A stretch of 64,000 nucleotides of DNA, taken from NCBI RefSeq assembly GCF_001456115.1, contig NZ_CP013264.1, positions 3,056,501-3,120,500 of the forward strand, in the 5' to 3' direction. The stretch comes from Sphingobium baderi. GTDB taxonomy: Bacteria > Pseudomonadota > Alphaproteobacteria > Sphingomonadales > Sphingomonadaceae. Shown in pieces: positions 17,194 to 27,148 of this stretch (the stretch's first letter is position 1; every line of letters starts with the position of its first letter). The notes beneath the pieces were generated by a model, which ran no database searches, had not been told where the DNA came from, and worked only from the letters and a program-made list of their open reading frames with translations. A program made the position numbers and the translations under genes.

Positions 17194-17295
17194 CGGCCTC
17201 CCTCAATCGCGATCACTCAGGCACAGGCTGCTTTTGGGATCCGTAATCGACGGTGGATGGCATCGACAGAGGGCGCGAGGCATGACCTGTCGGCG

Positions 17296-17430
17296 TCAGC
17301 GCCTTTGGCGTTCCTCGAACAGCTGCGCTTTCTCGTACATTTCCTTCGCCTCGGCGAGGCACACATCACGTCTGTTCAGATAGACATCGCTGTTTCGGAC
17401 TGCCGGCTTGAGATCCGGTTTCGGAATCAT
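17296..17430 (-). CDS. Small hypothetical protein translationally coupled to zapE
   Basis: 44 aa. Its ATG overlaps the zapE stop in an ATGA junction, which indicates translational coupling. The predicted protein is charged, with a helical second half (CLAEAKEMYEKAQLFEERQRR). No family is recognised. A longer frame reading through on the same strand to 17583 uses the zapE-overlapping region and is not likely. It is real only if conserved in relatives. Confidence 0.5.
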   Translation of the reverse strand: MIPKPDLKPAVRNSDVYLNRRDVCLAEAKEMYEKAQLFEERQRR

Positions 17431-18602
17431 TCCATAAGCCTTTGTGTTCTCGATGGACGCTGAACCTCGGCGAGCGCGACCTCGTCGCTCACTCCATGAC
17501 CGCGGGCGAGATAGTCCTGCGATCCCATTTCGTTGAGGCGCGAGATCGTCCGCTCGAACTCGAAGGCGTCGTCTGCCGCGCAATACAGCGCGTCGGGTTC
17601 GCGATCGGCGGAAGCCAGCAGCTTGACGCCATTTTCATAGAAGGCGTCGATCAGTGTCTTGAATCGCGCCGCTTCCGATTTCCGGTTTGCGTCGAGAACG
17701 GGGATCCCGACCAGGATCACGGTGTGATAGCGGTAGGCCAATGCAAGATAATCGGGAATGCCGCGCGGTTCGCCGCATAGCCGCTTGAATGAGAAGACGG
17801 CCACGCCTTTCAGCGACTTGGGCACGAACAGTTCTCGTCCGCCCTTGATTGCCAGTGTTTCGGAGGGAACATGCTCCCGGTCCTCGACCGGAAAATCGGT
17901 CAACCGGAAGAACGCCCGGCTCAGGGCTTCCGTCGCCGCATCGCCATTGGGCACGTGCCAGGTCTGGAACCCTCCAAGGCGCTGCATGCGATAGTCAGTC
18001 GGCCCATCCAGGGTGAGCACATCGAGCCGATCCTTGAGGAGCGCGATGAATGGCAGAAAATGTTCGCGGTTGAGGCCGTTCTTGTAGAGGTCCTGAGGCG
18101 GCCGGTTGGATGTAGCGACCACGGTAACGCCATGTCCGATGATCCGGGTAAACAGCCTCGACAGGATCATCGCGTCAGCCGAATTGGTTACGATCATTTC
18201 GTCGAAGGCGATCAGCCGCGCTTCGGCCGCGATGGCATCGGCGACCGGCAATATCGGATCGCCGGTCTCCTTGGCGCGTTCGGAGCGTAGCCGGTCATGC
18301 ACCTCCTGCATGAACTCGTGGAAGTGGACGCGCCGTTTCCCGGCGATCTCGACGCAGTCGAAGAAGAGATCCATCAGCATCGATTTGCCGCGGCCGACCC
18401 CTCCCCAGAGATAGACTCCCCGCACGGGATCGGGTTTGCGCCTGACGAAACGCGACAGGAGGCCCTGACGGCGCGCCTGTGCTTCCAATTCCGCAACCGC
18501 CTTGCCGAAACGCAGAGCGACCTGCCGCTGGGCGTCGTCAGGGCGCAGCTGACCCGTTGAAATGGCGTTCACGTAACGCGTCAGGACTTTGCTCTGAGGC
18601 AA
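17427..18602 (-). CDS. zapE: Cell division ATPase ZapE (AFG1-like)
   Basis: 391 aa from the TTG at 18602, which has GGAG nine bases upstream; a TTG at 18620 has no ribosome site. Walker A is GGVGRGKSMLMDLFF and Walker B-like is LIAFDEM, followed by HFLPFIALLKDRLDVLTLDGPTDYR, hallmarks of ZapE/AFG1. ZapE associates with the Z-ring and is important under low oxygen or heat in E. coli. It is transcribed leftward after DUF983 and PckA, with about 100 nt separating it from the former. Confidence 0.93.
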   Translation of the reverse strand: MPQSKVLTRYVNAISTGQLRPDDAQRQVALRFGKAVAELEAQARRQGLLSRFVRRKPDPVRGVYLWGGVGRGKSMLMDLFFDCVEIAGKRRVHFHEFMQEVHDRLRSERAKETGDPILPVADAIAAEARLIAFDEMIVTNSADAMILSRLFTRIIGHGVTVVATSNRPPQDLYKNGLNREHFLPFIALLKDRLDVLTLDGPTDYRMQRLGGFQTWHVPNGDAATEALSRAFFRLTDFPVEDREHVPSETLAIKGGRELFVPKSLKGVAVFSFKRLCGEPRGIPDYLALAYRYHTVILVGIPVLDANRKSEAARFKTLIDAFYENGVKLLASADREPDALYCAADDAFEFERTISRLNEMGSQDYLARGHGVSDEVALAEVQRPSRTQRLME

Positions 18603-18705
18603 GACAAAGTTCTCCGGCAAAAAGTTGAATTTGAGAAGTCGCGCATCGGCCCGACAGCCTCATACCCTGGTCAATCTCGAGACTGGCCACGGCCGAAGCT
18701 GAAGA

Positions 18706-19189
18706 TCATGTATCGGCGTCGTCCGGAATTGCTCCCGGGCGTTCCCTGCGAAACCCATGCATGCCGAACCACCACTGCAAGGCAATGATGGCTCCCTTGG
18801 CGGGCTGAAGCAGCCCGACCATCAGGAGCAACGCCAACGGAAGCAGGATCGCCATCAACATCGGCACGGACATTTCCGCGCGACTGGTCACGGCGATAAT
18901 GAGCGGCGCCATCAGATGCCCCGTCACGAAGATCGAGACATAGGCCGGGAAATCATCAGCTTGCTGATGCGTCCAGTCCTGGCCGCATTGCGGGCAATGA
19001 GGGATCGGTTTCAGGAACCGCATGAACAGGCGCGCCTCGCCGCACCGGGGGCATCGCCCGCGCAACCCGCGCAGGATCGCGGCCCAACCTGTGACCGGCA
19101 AGACAAGCTTGCCGGTTACCGATCCCTGTTCATGAGCGGGCATGGATTCTGGCTTTTCGTGAAACTTGTCAAAGGGGAACCGGATGAGG

Positions 19190-19197
<8 letters not shown>
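18706..19197 (-). CDS. DUF983 zinc-ribbon membrane protein
   Basis: 163 aa from the ATG at 19197, which overlaps the last codons of pckA; the ATG at 19141 is an alternative. The middle contains [27 protein letters not shown], two CxxC pairs that probably bind zinc, followed by two strongly hydrophobic helices. This is the DUF983 layout, a small inner-membrane protein of unknown role. The overlap with pckA indicates an operon. Confidence 0.85.
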
Positions 19198-20992
<1,795 letters not shown>

Positions 20993-21146
20993 TTGCTCAT
21001 CTCCGATCTGGAGGCTCGAAGGTCGCAGCCCTCAAGACCATCGGCTTTCTCAGACGCGGAAATACCTCACCCCGACAAAGCGCGTGTGATCGATTATCCG
21101 GTACAATGCACATATACAACTCCCTCCTAATTTGTTAAGAGTGATA

Positions 21147-21165
21147 TTTGATGTATTAAACATCA
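21147..21165. promoter_or_regulatory. Inverted repeat upstream of the XRE regulator, candidate autoregulatory operator
   Basis: TGATGT-ATTAA-ACATCA (21149-21165) is a perfect 6-bp inverted repeat ending 10 nt before the ATG of the XRE-type gene. The 8-mer TTTGATGT at 21147-21154 also occurs twice upstream of the P-type ATPase. Its position over the ribosome site region suggests repression by the XRE protein itself. Binding has not been shown. The 20993-21146 gap holds an AT-rich promoter-like end but no gene. Confidence 0.5.
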
Positions 21166-21175
21166 TGGAGCCAAC

Positions 21176-21490
21176 ATGATCACGTCGCAGCAAATGCGCG
21201 CCGCGCGCGCCCTCCTCGGACTTGATCAACGCCAGCTCGCCGCGCTGGCCGGCCTCTCCCTGCCGACCATCCAGCGCATGGAATCATCCGATGGCCAAGT
21301 GCGCGGTGTGGTCGACACGCTGGTCAAGGTGATCACCGCGCTGGAAGGCGCAGGCATCGAACTGCTGGGCGAGAATGCGCCCAGCACGGGCGTGGGCCGC
21401 GGTGTGCGTCTGCGCGAAACGACCGCGGGAAAGTCCGGCGGCCAGGGGCAGTCGCTTCTCTATGACAAGGCGGAGGAACCGGTCAGGTGA
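21176..21490 (+). CDS. XRE-family helix-turn-helix regulator
   Basis: 104 aa. The N-terminal HTH (MRAARALLGLDQRQLAALAGLSLPTIQRMES) is a standard Cro/C1-type domain, followed by a short helical linker and a glycine-rich tail. It overlaps the SulP transporter gene by 4 nt (GTGA), so it is probably a local repressor of that transporter. The inverted repeat at 21149-21165 is the obvious target. Confidence 0.88.
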   Translation: MITSQQMRAARALLGLDQRQLAALAGLSLPTIQRMESSDGQVRGVVDTLVKVITALEGAGIELLGENAPSTGVGRGVRLRETTAGKSGGQGQSLLYDKAEEPVR

Positions 21491-23163
21491 GCGCGAAAGC
21501 CTATACGCCCAAGCTCATCACGACCTTGCGCGAAGGGTACACCGCTCAGACCTTCCGCGCCGACGCCATAGCGGGCCTGACGGTCGCGATCGTCGCGCTG
21601 CCTCTTGCCATGGCCCTGGGCATCGCCAGCGGCGCTTCTCCCGACAAGGGGCTTGTCACGGCCGTGGTGGCGGGGTTCCTGATTTCCGCGCTCGGCGGAT
21701 CGCGGGTCCAGGTCGGCGGACCCACGGGCGCCTTTGTCGTCGTCATTTTCAATGTTATCGCCCAGCACGGCTATGATGGGCTGCTGATCGCGACGCTCCT
21801 GGCAGGCATCATCCTCATTGCCGCCGGTGCGTTTCGCCTCGGGCAGATGATCAAATTCATCCCCCATCCGGTCGTCACCGGATTCACCGCGGGGATCGCC
21901 GTTATCATTGCCTCGAGTCAGGTGAAGGACTTCCTCGGGCTCTCGATGACCGAGGTCCCGGCTGAGTTCCTGCCCAAATGGCAGTCCTATCTCGCCGCTC
22001 TGCCGAGCACCAGTTGGGCAACTCTAGGCGTCGGGGTCGGAGCACTTGCGACCATCATCGTGCTGCGCAAACTCGCGCCCAGACTGCCCGGGTTCCTGAT
22101 CGCGGTCGTGGTAAGTTCCCTCGCCGTCGCTCTGCTCAAGCTCCCGGTCGACACTATCGGCTCCCGCTTCCCGGACATTCCTTCCGGCCTGCCGATGCCG
22201 TCCCTGCCGGAATTCACCTTCGCCAAGATCAATGCGGTGATGCCTTCGGCATTCACCATTGCATTTCTCGCCGGCATCGAAGCCCTGCTGTCGGCCGTCG
22301 TCGCCGATGGCATGGCCGGAACGCGGCATCGCTCCAACCAGGAATTGATCGGCCAGGGCGTCGCCAATATCGGATCCGCCCTGTTCGGTGGGCTACCCGC
22401 GACGGGCGCGATTGCGCGTACCGCCACCAATATCCGCTCCGGGGCCAGAACCCCGGTTGCCGGAATCATGCATGCCGTGTTCCTTCTTCTGTTCATCCTG
22501 TTCGCCACGGACCTGATGGCATTCGTACCCATGGCCGCGCTTGCCGCGATCCTGTTCATGGTCGCCTGGGGCATGAGTGAATATGAGCGGTTCATTGCCT
22601 TGCTGCACATGCCCAACAGCGACCGGGCCGTGCTGCTACTGACATTCGGCCTGACGGTACTGGTGGATCTCACCGTCGCAATCGGCGTCGGCGTAACTCT
22701 GGCCTCGCTCCTCTTCATGGCCCGCATGAGCGAGGCTGTCGAGGTCGACAGCAGCGGCCGGCAGGACATCGATCTCGATTCCGAAGACGTTCACCAGCGC
22801 GACGCGTTGCCGGAGGGTGTCGAGGTGTTCCGGATCACCGGCCCGTTCTTCTTCGGCGTAGCAGGCGAACTGCTCGATACGCTGCGCCGCGTCGGTCAGT
22901 CGCCCAAAGTCATCATCCTGCGCATGCGGCTCGTTCCCCTGCTCGATGCAAGCGGCGTCCAGGCGCTCGAACAGTTCATCGAACAAGCGCGCGTCGCCGG
23001 CGCAACGGTCGTGTTGTCCGGCGTGCAGCCGCAACCGAAGTCGATGCTTGCGCGCGTTCACCTGGAAGCTGGTTCGGACAAGCTTTTCTATGCCGCGGAC
23101 TTCGCCAGCGCCCAGTCGCTCGCGGTCAGCTTGCTCGAAGCGCCCAAAACTCAGCCGCACTGA
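21487..23163 (+). CDS. SulP-family anion transporter with STAS domain
   Basis: 558 aa from a GTG overlapping the upstream stop. The membrane domain carries the SulP/SLC26 pattern (DAIAGLTVAIVALPLAMALGIASG, then GGSRVQVGGPTGAFVVVIF) over about 12-14 segments. The C-terminal 130 residues are a STAS domain (VEVFRITGPFFFGVAGELLDTL, then VIILRMRLVPLLDASG). Family members take up sulfate, bicarbonate or dicarboxylates. With several sulfur genes in the window sulfate is tempting, but bicarbonate is equally possible and sequence alone does not decide. Confidence 0.93.
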   Translation: MSAKAYTPKLITTLREGYTAQTFRADAIAGLTVAIVALPLAMALGIASGASPDKGLVTAVVAGFLISALGGSRVQVGGPTGAFVVVIFNVIAQHGYDGLLIATLLAGIILIAAGAFRLGQMIKFIPHPVVTGFTAGIAVIIASSQVKDFLGLSMTEVPAEFLPKWQSYLAALPSTSWATLGVGVGALATIIVLRKLAPRLPGFLIAVVVSSLAVALLKLPVDTIGSRFPDIPSGLPMPSLPEFTFAKINAVMPSAFTIAFLAGIEALLSAVVADGMAGTRHRSNQELIGQGVANIGSALFGGLPATGAIARTATNIRSGARTPVAGIMHAVFLLLFILFATDLMAFVPMAALAAILFMVAWGMSEYERFIALLHMPNSDRAVLLLTFGLTVLVDLTVAIGVGVTLASLLFMARMSEAVEVDSSGRQDIDLDSEDVHQRDALPEGVEVFRITGPFFFGVAGELLDTLRRVGQSPKVIILRMRLVPLLDASGVQALEQFIEQARVAGATVVLSGVQPQPKSMLARVHLEAGSDKLFYAADFASAQSLAVSLLEAPKTQPH

Positions 23164-23215
23164 TCGGCGCACCCTGCTGCGGTTCGGGCGAACATATTGT
23201 CGAAAGGAAGGAAAT

Positions 23216-24412
23216 TTGAACGACGTCGTGATCCTGTCGGGTGTGCGCACCGCTATCGGGGATTTTGGAGGCAGCCTTAAGGACGTCGCGCCGTGGGAGC
23301 TTGGCCGCATCGTCATTGCCGAAGCCATCAAGCGGGCCGGAATCGAACCAGGCCATGTCGAGCATGTTGTCCTTGGCCAGGTCATTCAAAGCGAACCCAG
23401 CGATGCATATGTCTCGCGAATTGCCGCTATCGCGGCGGGGATTCCCGATCGGACCCCGGCGCTCACCCTGAACCGCCTTTGCGGATCGAGTGTGCAGGCG
23501 ATTATTTCCGCCGCCCAAATGATCGCATTGGCCGAGTGTGACATCGCCGTTGCTGGCGGTGTCGAGAGCATGAGCCAATCCCCACACGTTCTCAAGGGCC
23601 TGCGCTGGGGGCGCAGGATGGGCGATGAAATGATGATCGACGCGATGAACGCGACGCTGAGCGATCCGTTCGGTGCAGGTCACATGGGGGTCACTGCCGA
23701 GAACGTTGCCGAACGTCATGGCATCACCCGGGCCGAGCAGGACGCGCTGGCGGCCGAAAGCCATCGCCGGGCAGCAAGAGCACAGCAGGAAGACCGTTTT
23801 CGCGAGCAGATCGTTTCCGTCGAGGTCAAGGGCCGTAGCGGCACCTTTATGTTCGAGGCCGACGAGCATGTGCGCACCGACGTTTCCAGCGAAGGCCTCG
23901 GCGCACTCACGCCCATCTTCCGCAAGGATGGCGGGACCGTAACGGCGGGCAACGCCAGCGGCATCAACGACGCTGGCGCGGCTCTGGTGCTGGCTTCCGC
24001 CGCCGCCGCCGAGAGACACGGCCTGACACCCCGCGCCAGGGTTGTAAGCTGGGGACATGCCGGTGTTGCCCCCGAAGTGATGGGGCTCGGTCCCGTCGAA
24101 GCCGTGCCCATCGCCCTCAAGCGGGCCGGACTATCGCTTGACGACATCGACGTGATCGAGGCGAACGAGGCTTTTGCCGCGCAGGCTTGCGCGGTCGCCA
24201 AACTGCTCGATTTCCCGCCCGAGAAGGTCAATCCCAATGGCAGCGGCATTGGACTTGGGCATCCCGTCGGGGCAACCGGCGCCATCATCACCATCAAGGC
24301 GCTTTACGAGCTCGAGCGTATTGGCGGCCGCTACGGGCTTGTGACCATGTGCATTGGCGGCGGACAAGGCATTGCACTCGTGATCGAGCGATTGCCGAGC
24401 CAGGATGCGTAA
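23216..24412 (+). CDS. Acetyl-CoA C-acetyltransferase (thiolase)
   Basis: 398 aa from a TTG at 23216 with AAGGAAGG just upstream; the open frame extends much further upstream into sulP but without a start site. The acylated Cys is in LNRLCGSSVQAI, the His in IGLGHPVGATGA and the second catalytic Cys in MCIGGGQG, so it is catalytically complete. It joins or cleaves acetoacetyl-CoA and could serve polyhydroxyalkanoate synthesis or beta-oxidation. It follows sulP by 52 nt. Confidence 0.92.
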   Translation: MNDVVILSGVRTAIGDFGGSLKDVAPWELGRIVIAEAIKRAGIEPGHVEHVVLGQVIQSEPSDAYVSRIAAIAAGIPDRTPALTLNRLCGSSVQAIISAAQMIALAECDIAVAGGVESMSQSPHVLKGLRWGRRMGDEMMIDAMNATLSDPFGAGHMGVTAENVAERHGITRAEQDALAAESHRRAARAQQEDRFREQIVSVEVKGRSGTFMFEADEHVRTDVSSEGLGALTPIFRKDGGTVTAGNASGINDAGAALVLASAAAAERHGLTPRARVVSWGHAGVAPEVMGLGPVEAVPIALKRAGLSLDDIDVIEANEAFAAQACAVAKLLDFPPEKVNPNGSGIGLGHPVGATGAIITIKALYELERIGGRYGLVTMCIGGGQGIALVIERLPSQDA

Positions 24413-24421
24413 GAGGCGAGC

Positions 24422-25114
24422 ATGAGCGAACCGGATCGGACAGGCAGACGGCCCAGCTCCCTGGATATCGGCAGAGCGCAGCGCGCGCTGGTCCAACTGG
24501 CCGCCATGCTGGCGGCCCTTGCCGGCGCGATCAATGCAGCCGGCTTTCTGGCATTCGGGCACGTCTTCCTTGCCTCGCCCGAGGCCAACGCCACTGTTCT
24601 GGGCACGAGCCTTCCCGGTGGCTTTGGTATCACGAAATTTGTGGGCGGAATGATCTTCAGCTTCGTGGGGGGTGTGGTCCTCACGACCTTGATTACGCAC
24701 TGGCTAGGCCGGTACCGGCGCACAATCGCGCTCGTTTGTACCGCAATCGCGTTGGCCGCCGCCTATCTGACATTCCTCTCGCATCTGGCGATCATCCCGG
24801 CCGTGCTGATCGCGATGGCCATGGGTAGTGCTCATTGCACTTTTGAGAGGGATGATCCCGACCTGCAGGAGGCTATTTCGCCCTCCACGCAGGTCGTGCG
24901 GTTCGGGGAGGCATTGGCCGGCGGACGGCATCACGCGAACTATCGCCAGCTTGGCTTGCATGCATCCTTTTGGCTGGTCTTCCTTATTGGCGGGCTTGCA
25001 GGCGCTGTTGCGTGGATCACGCTCGACGCCAGAGCCTTTGCCGTGGCTGCCCTCGTCGCCGCATTGCTGGCAATGCGCGCCTGGCTGATTGAACGCGATC
25101 TGTTCGGTGCCTGA
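24422..25114 (+). CDS. DUF1275 (YoaK-like) membrane protein
   Basis: 230 aa with about six membrane segments. The first segment, AALAGAINAAGFLAFGHVFLASPEANATVLG, corresponds to the DUF1275/YoaK signature, although the usual TGN is replaced by SPEAN. Function is unknown; transport has been suggested for the family. It starts 9 nt after the thiolase stop, so it is co-transcribed. The altered signature makes the family call less certain than the membrane topology. Confidence 0.7.
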   Translation: MSEPDRTGRRPSSLDIGRAQRALVQLAAMLAALAGAINAAGFLAFGHVFLASPEANATVLGTSLPGGFGITKFVGGMIFSFVGGVVLTTLITHWLGRYRRTIALVCTAIALAAAYLTFLSHLAIIPAVLIAMAMGSAHCTFERDDPDLQEAISPSTQVVRFGEALAGGRHHANYRQLGLHASFWLVFLIGGLAGAVAWITLDARAFAVAALVAALLAMRAWLIERDLFGA

Positions 25115-25142
25115 CGCACATTCCTGACCGATGGAGAACTCC

Positions 25143-25448
25143 ATGAGCGAAGATGAATATGTCTACGATGAAGAATCCGGTGAATGGATGGCTGCATCCG
25201 AACTGAAGGAACGGCGCGCCACCGCGGACCGGATCGAAGTCCGCGATGCCGTGGGCAACCTGCTTGCCGACGGCGACCAGGTCACGTTGATCAAGGATCT
25301 GGTCGTCAAGGGCGCCGGCCAGACTCTGAGGCGGGGAACGCTGATAAAGTCGATCCGCCTCACGGATGACCCGCAGGAAATCGACTGCCGGTATGAAGGC
25401 ATCAAAGGTTTGGTGCTTCGTGCGGAATTTGTCCGCAAGCGCAGCTGA
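25143..25448 (+). CDS. PhnA/YjdM-like small protein
   Basis: 101 aa from the ATG at 25143 (GGAG about seven bases upstream). The C-terminal 70 residues match the PhnA/YjdM domain: RDAVGNLLADGDQVTLIKDLVVKGAG, then LRRGTLIKSIRLTDDPQEIDCRYEGIKGL. The usual N-terminal zinc ribbon is replaced by a short acidic segment (YVYDEESGEWM). Despite the name the family is not shown to degrade phosphonates. It follows DUF1275 by 28 nt. Confidence 0.87.
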   Translation: MSEDEYVYDEESGEWMAASELKERRATADRIEVRDAVGNLLADGDQVTLIKDLVVKGAGQTLRRGTLIKSIRLTDDPQEIDCRYEGIKGLVLRAEFVRKRS

Positions 25449-25544
25449 CCGGTTATTGCGGTTGTTCGGCGCAAAGCTTCTTGAGAAGGATCAAGGCATT
25501 TTTCTCATCTCGCTGGCAATATGAAAATTGATGGGAGGTTCGCC

Positions 25545-26093
25545 ATGAGTACAACCGATATCCGTAACCGCTTCTCTTCCCTGTCGATCACTCTGCACTG
25601 GCTCATGGTGCTGCTGATCTCGGTCGTTTACGCTACCATTCTCCTGCGGGAGAACTATCCCAAGGGAACCGACATCCGCGAGGGGCTGAAAACCTGGCAT
25701 TTCATACTCGGACTCACCGTTCTGGCGCTGGCGATCATCCGCCTGCTGGCACGCCTCAGCCAGCGCACCCCCCCGATCACGCCGGAACCGCCGTCATGGC
25801 AGACGCTTTTAGCCAATGCGACGCATCTCGCACTCTACGCGTTCATGCTGGCGATGCCCTTGGCGGGCTGGGTGATCCTGAGTGCGTCGGGCAAGCCGAT
25901 TCCATTCTTCGGTCTGGAACTGCCGGCTCTTGTCGGCCAGAGCAAAGCCCTGGCGGGACAGATGAAGGATTGGCACGAGACAGTCGGGACCATCGGATAT
26001 TTCCTGATCGGCTTTCACGCCCTTGCCGCTCTCTTCCATCATTACATCGTCAAGGATGATACCTTGCGCCGAATGCTGCCGGGCCGAACCTGA
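25545..26093 (+). CDS. Cytochrome b561-type membrane protein
   Basis: 182 aa from the ATG at 25545 (GGGAGG six bases upstream); an ATG at 25521 has no site. Four membrane segments carry the heme His residues in ITLHWLMVLL, TWHFILGLTV and, near the end, the His pair around GFHALAALFHHYIVKD. It is a YodB/CybB-like di-heme membrane protein that passes electrons between quinol and a periplasmic partner; relatives act as superoxide:quinone oxidoreductases. It appears to have its own promoter. Confidence 0.9.
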   Translation: MSTTDIRNRFSSLSITLHWLMVLLISVVYATILLRENYPKGTDIREGLKTWHFILGLTVLALAIIRLLARLSQRTPPITPEPPSWQTLLANATHLALYAFMLAMPLAGWVILSASGKPIPFFGLELPALVGQSKALAGQMKDWHETVGTIGYFLIGFHALAALFHHYIVKDDTLRRMLPGRT

Positions 26094-26189
26094 TGGCAAA
26101 GCACTCTGGCGATCACGGCGCCGCTGAGCGGTAGGCGACAGCTGCCGCAGCGCTGTAAAATCGGGCCAGCGCAAGCGCGCGCAAGATCG

Positions 26190-26816
26190 TCATGGGTGCA
26201 GACCTCGCTGCGCGCCCTCCCCGCCTTTGATCGCACGCGCCAGGGCTGCCTCCTCCCACCGGATCGAAAAGGCGCCCCGAAGCTGGCCGGAAGCAAAACC
26301 CGTCGCCTGATCTGCGGGATAATGCGCGCGGATCGCCGCCATCACCTCCGGGGCGACATTCTCGCCATGGCAAGCGAGGCACATGGGCATGGTCGGTATG
26401 GCGCGCATATAGCGATATTGCCCGCCCTCATACGCCGACCAGCGCCTGGGCTTGCCGTCGACGCCAAACGGCGCGGCGGCCCAGCTCTCCATGACGCGGC
26501 GTTCGGTAGCGTCAGGACTGGCAGCGGGATTACGCGTGCGCAGCGCCGTGCGCCGGACGGTCGCTCCGCTTTCCTCGGAGATCTGCGCGGCGAGCGCGGG
26601 CGCTATGCTCGAACAGACGCTGATCGCGCCTTGCGGACCATCCGCCGCCATCGCGGCGGTCAGCGCGCTCAATAATTCCTTCTGGAAGCGGTCGGCCAGG
26701 ATATCGGAGCGCGCTTGTGCCTCCTGCACCATCACCGCCGGATCCGACGGCGGCTCATTCGAGGCGCAAGCCCCGAGAGAGACCATGGACAGGAGCGGAA
26801 GGACGGCGCGTCGCAT
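26190..26816 (-). CDS. DUF3365-type lipoprotein with one c-type heme site
   Basis: 208 aa. The N-terminus is a lipoprotein signal with lipobox LGAC (Cys17). The DUF3365-type domain fills the rest; PMCLACHG carries one CxxCH heme c motif. Proteins of this fold (Tll0287-like) are periplasmic heme sensors or electron carriers. The gene starts 8 nt after the ArsR-type repressor and probably belongs to the same operon as the RND pump, so it is the last gene of the leftward unit. Convergent with cytochrome b561. Confidence 0.85.
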   Translation of the reverse strand: MRRAVLPLLSMVSLGACASNEPPSDPAVMVQEAQARSDILADRFQKELLSALTAAMAADGPQGAISVCSSIAPALAAQISEESGATVRRTALRTRNPAASPDATERRVMESWAAAPFGVDGKPRRWSAYEGGQYRYMRAIPTMPMCLACHGENVAPEVMAAIRAHYPADQATGFASGQLRGAFSIRWEEAALARAIKGGEGAQRGLHP

Positions 26817-26824
26817 CGGATTTC

Positions 26825-27148
26825 TCAGGATTGTCCAGCACCGGGACCGAAGCGATCGCAGAGCATGTCGATCAACTTGCGGACGTCGCTGTCAGCAAGG
26901 CTGTAGTAGATCGTCGTCGCCTCGCGCCGGGTCTTGACCAGACCCCCTTCTCGCAATTTCCCCAGATGCTGGGACACGCTGGATTGCGATTGCCCGCACA
27001 ACTCCACCATCTCCCCGACGGAGAATTCGCCCTGGGTCAGCCGGCACAGGATCAGCAGACGCTGTTCATTGGCCAGCAGCTTCAGCACGCTCGCCGCATG
27101 GGCGGCGTGCTCGGCGAGTTGTGCAAGGGGCGTCTCAAGCGGCATCAT
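26825..27148 (-). CDS. ArsR-family regulator of the BigR/SqrR type (candidate persulfide sensor)
   Basis: 107 aa. The body (LLANEQRLLILCRLTQGEFSVGEMVELCG, then SQHLGKLREGGLVKTRREATTIYYSL) is close to the BigR/SqrR/YgaV group. It has Cys35, Cys51 and Cys97. Cys35 fits the first reactive cysteine of BigR/SqrR; Cys97 lies in the last helix, about one turn before the usual second one. Such proteins form a tetrasulfide or disulfide bridge with persulfide and then release DNA. The gene overlaps the RND permease stop (ATGA) and lies near SQR, supporting sulfide control. Confidence 0.83.
   Translation of the reverse strand: MMPLETPLAQLAEHAAHAASVLKLLANEQRLLILCRLTQGEFSVGEMVELCGQSQSSVSQHLGKLREGGLVKTRREATTIYYSLADSDVRKLIDMLCDRFGPGAGQS

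Noticed and set aside
17257..17463. 68-codon forward frame after the ferritin-like gene
   Set aside because: No ribosome site; overlaps the better-supported zapE-coupled ORF on the other strand.
26105..26160. Possible terminator between cytochrome b561 and the DUF3365 gene
   Set aside because: Only short imperfect complementarity (ACAGC/GCTGT type) is seen, not better than chance in this composition.
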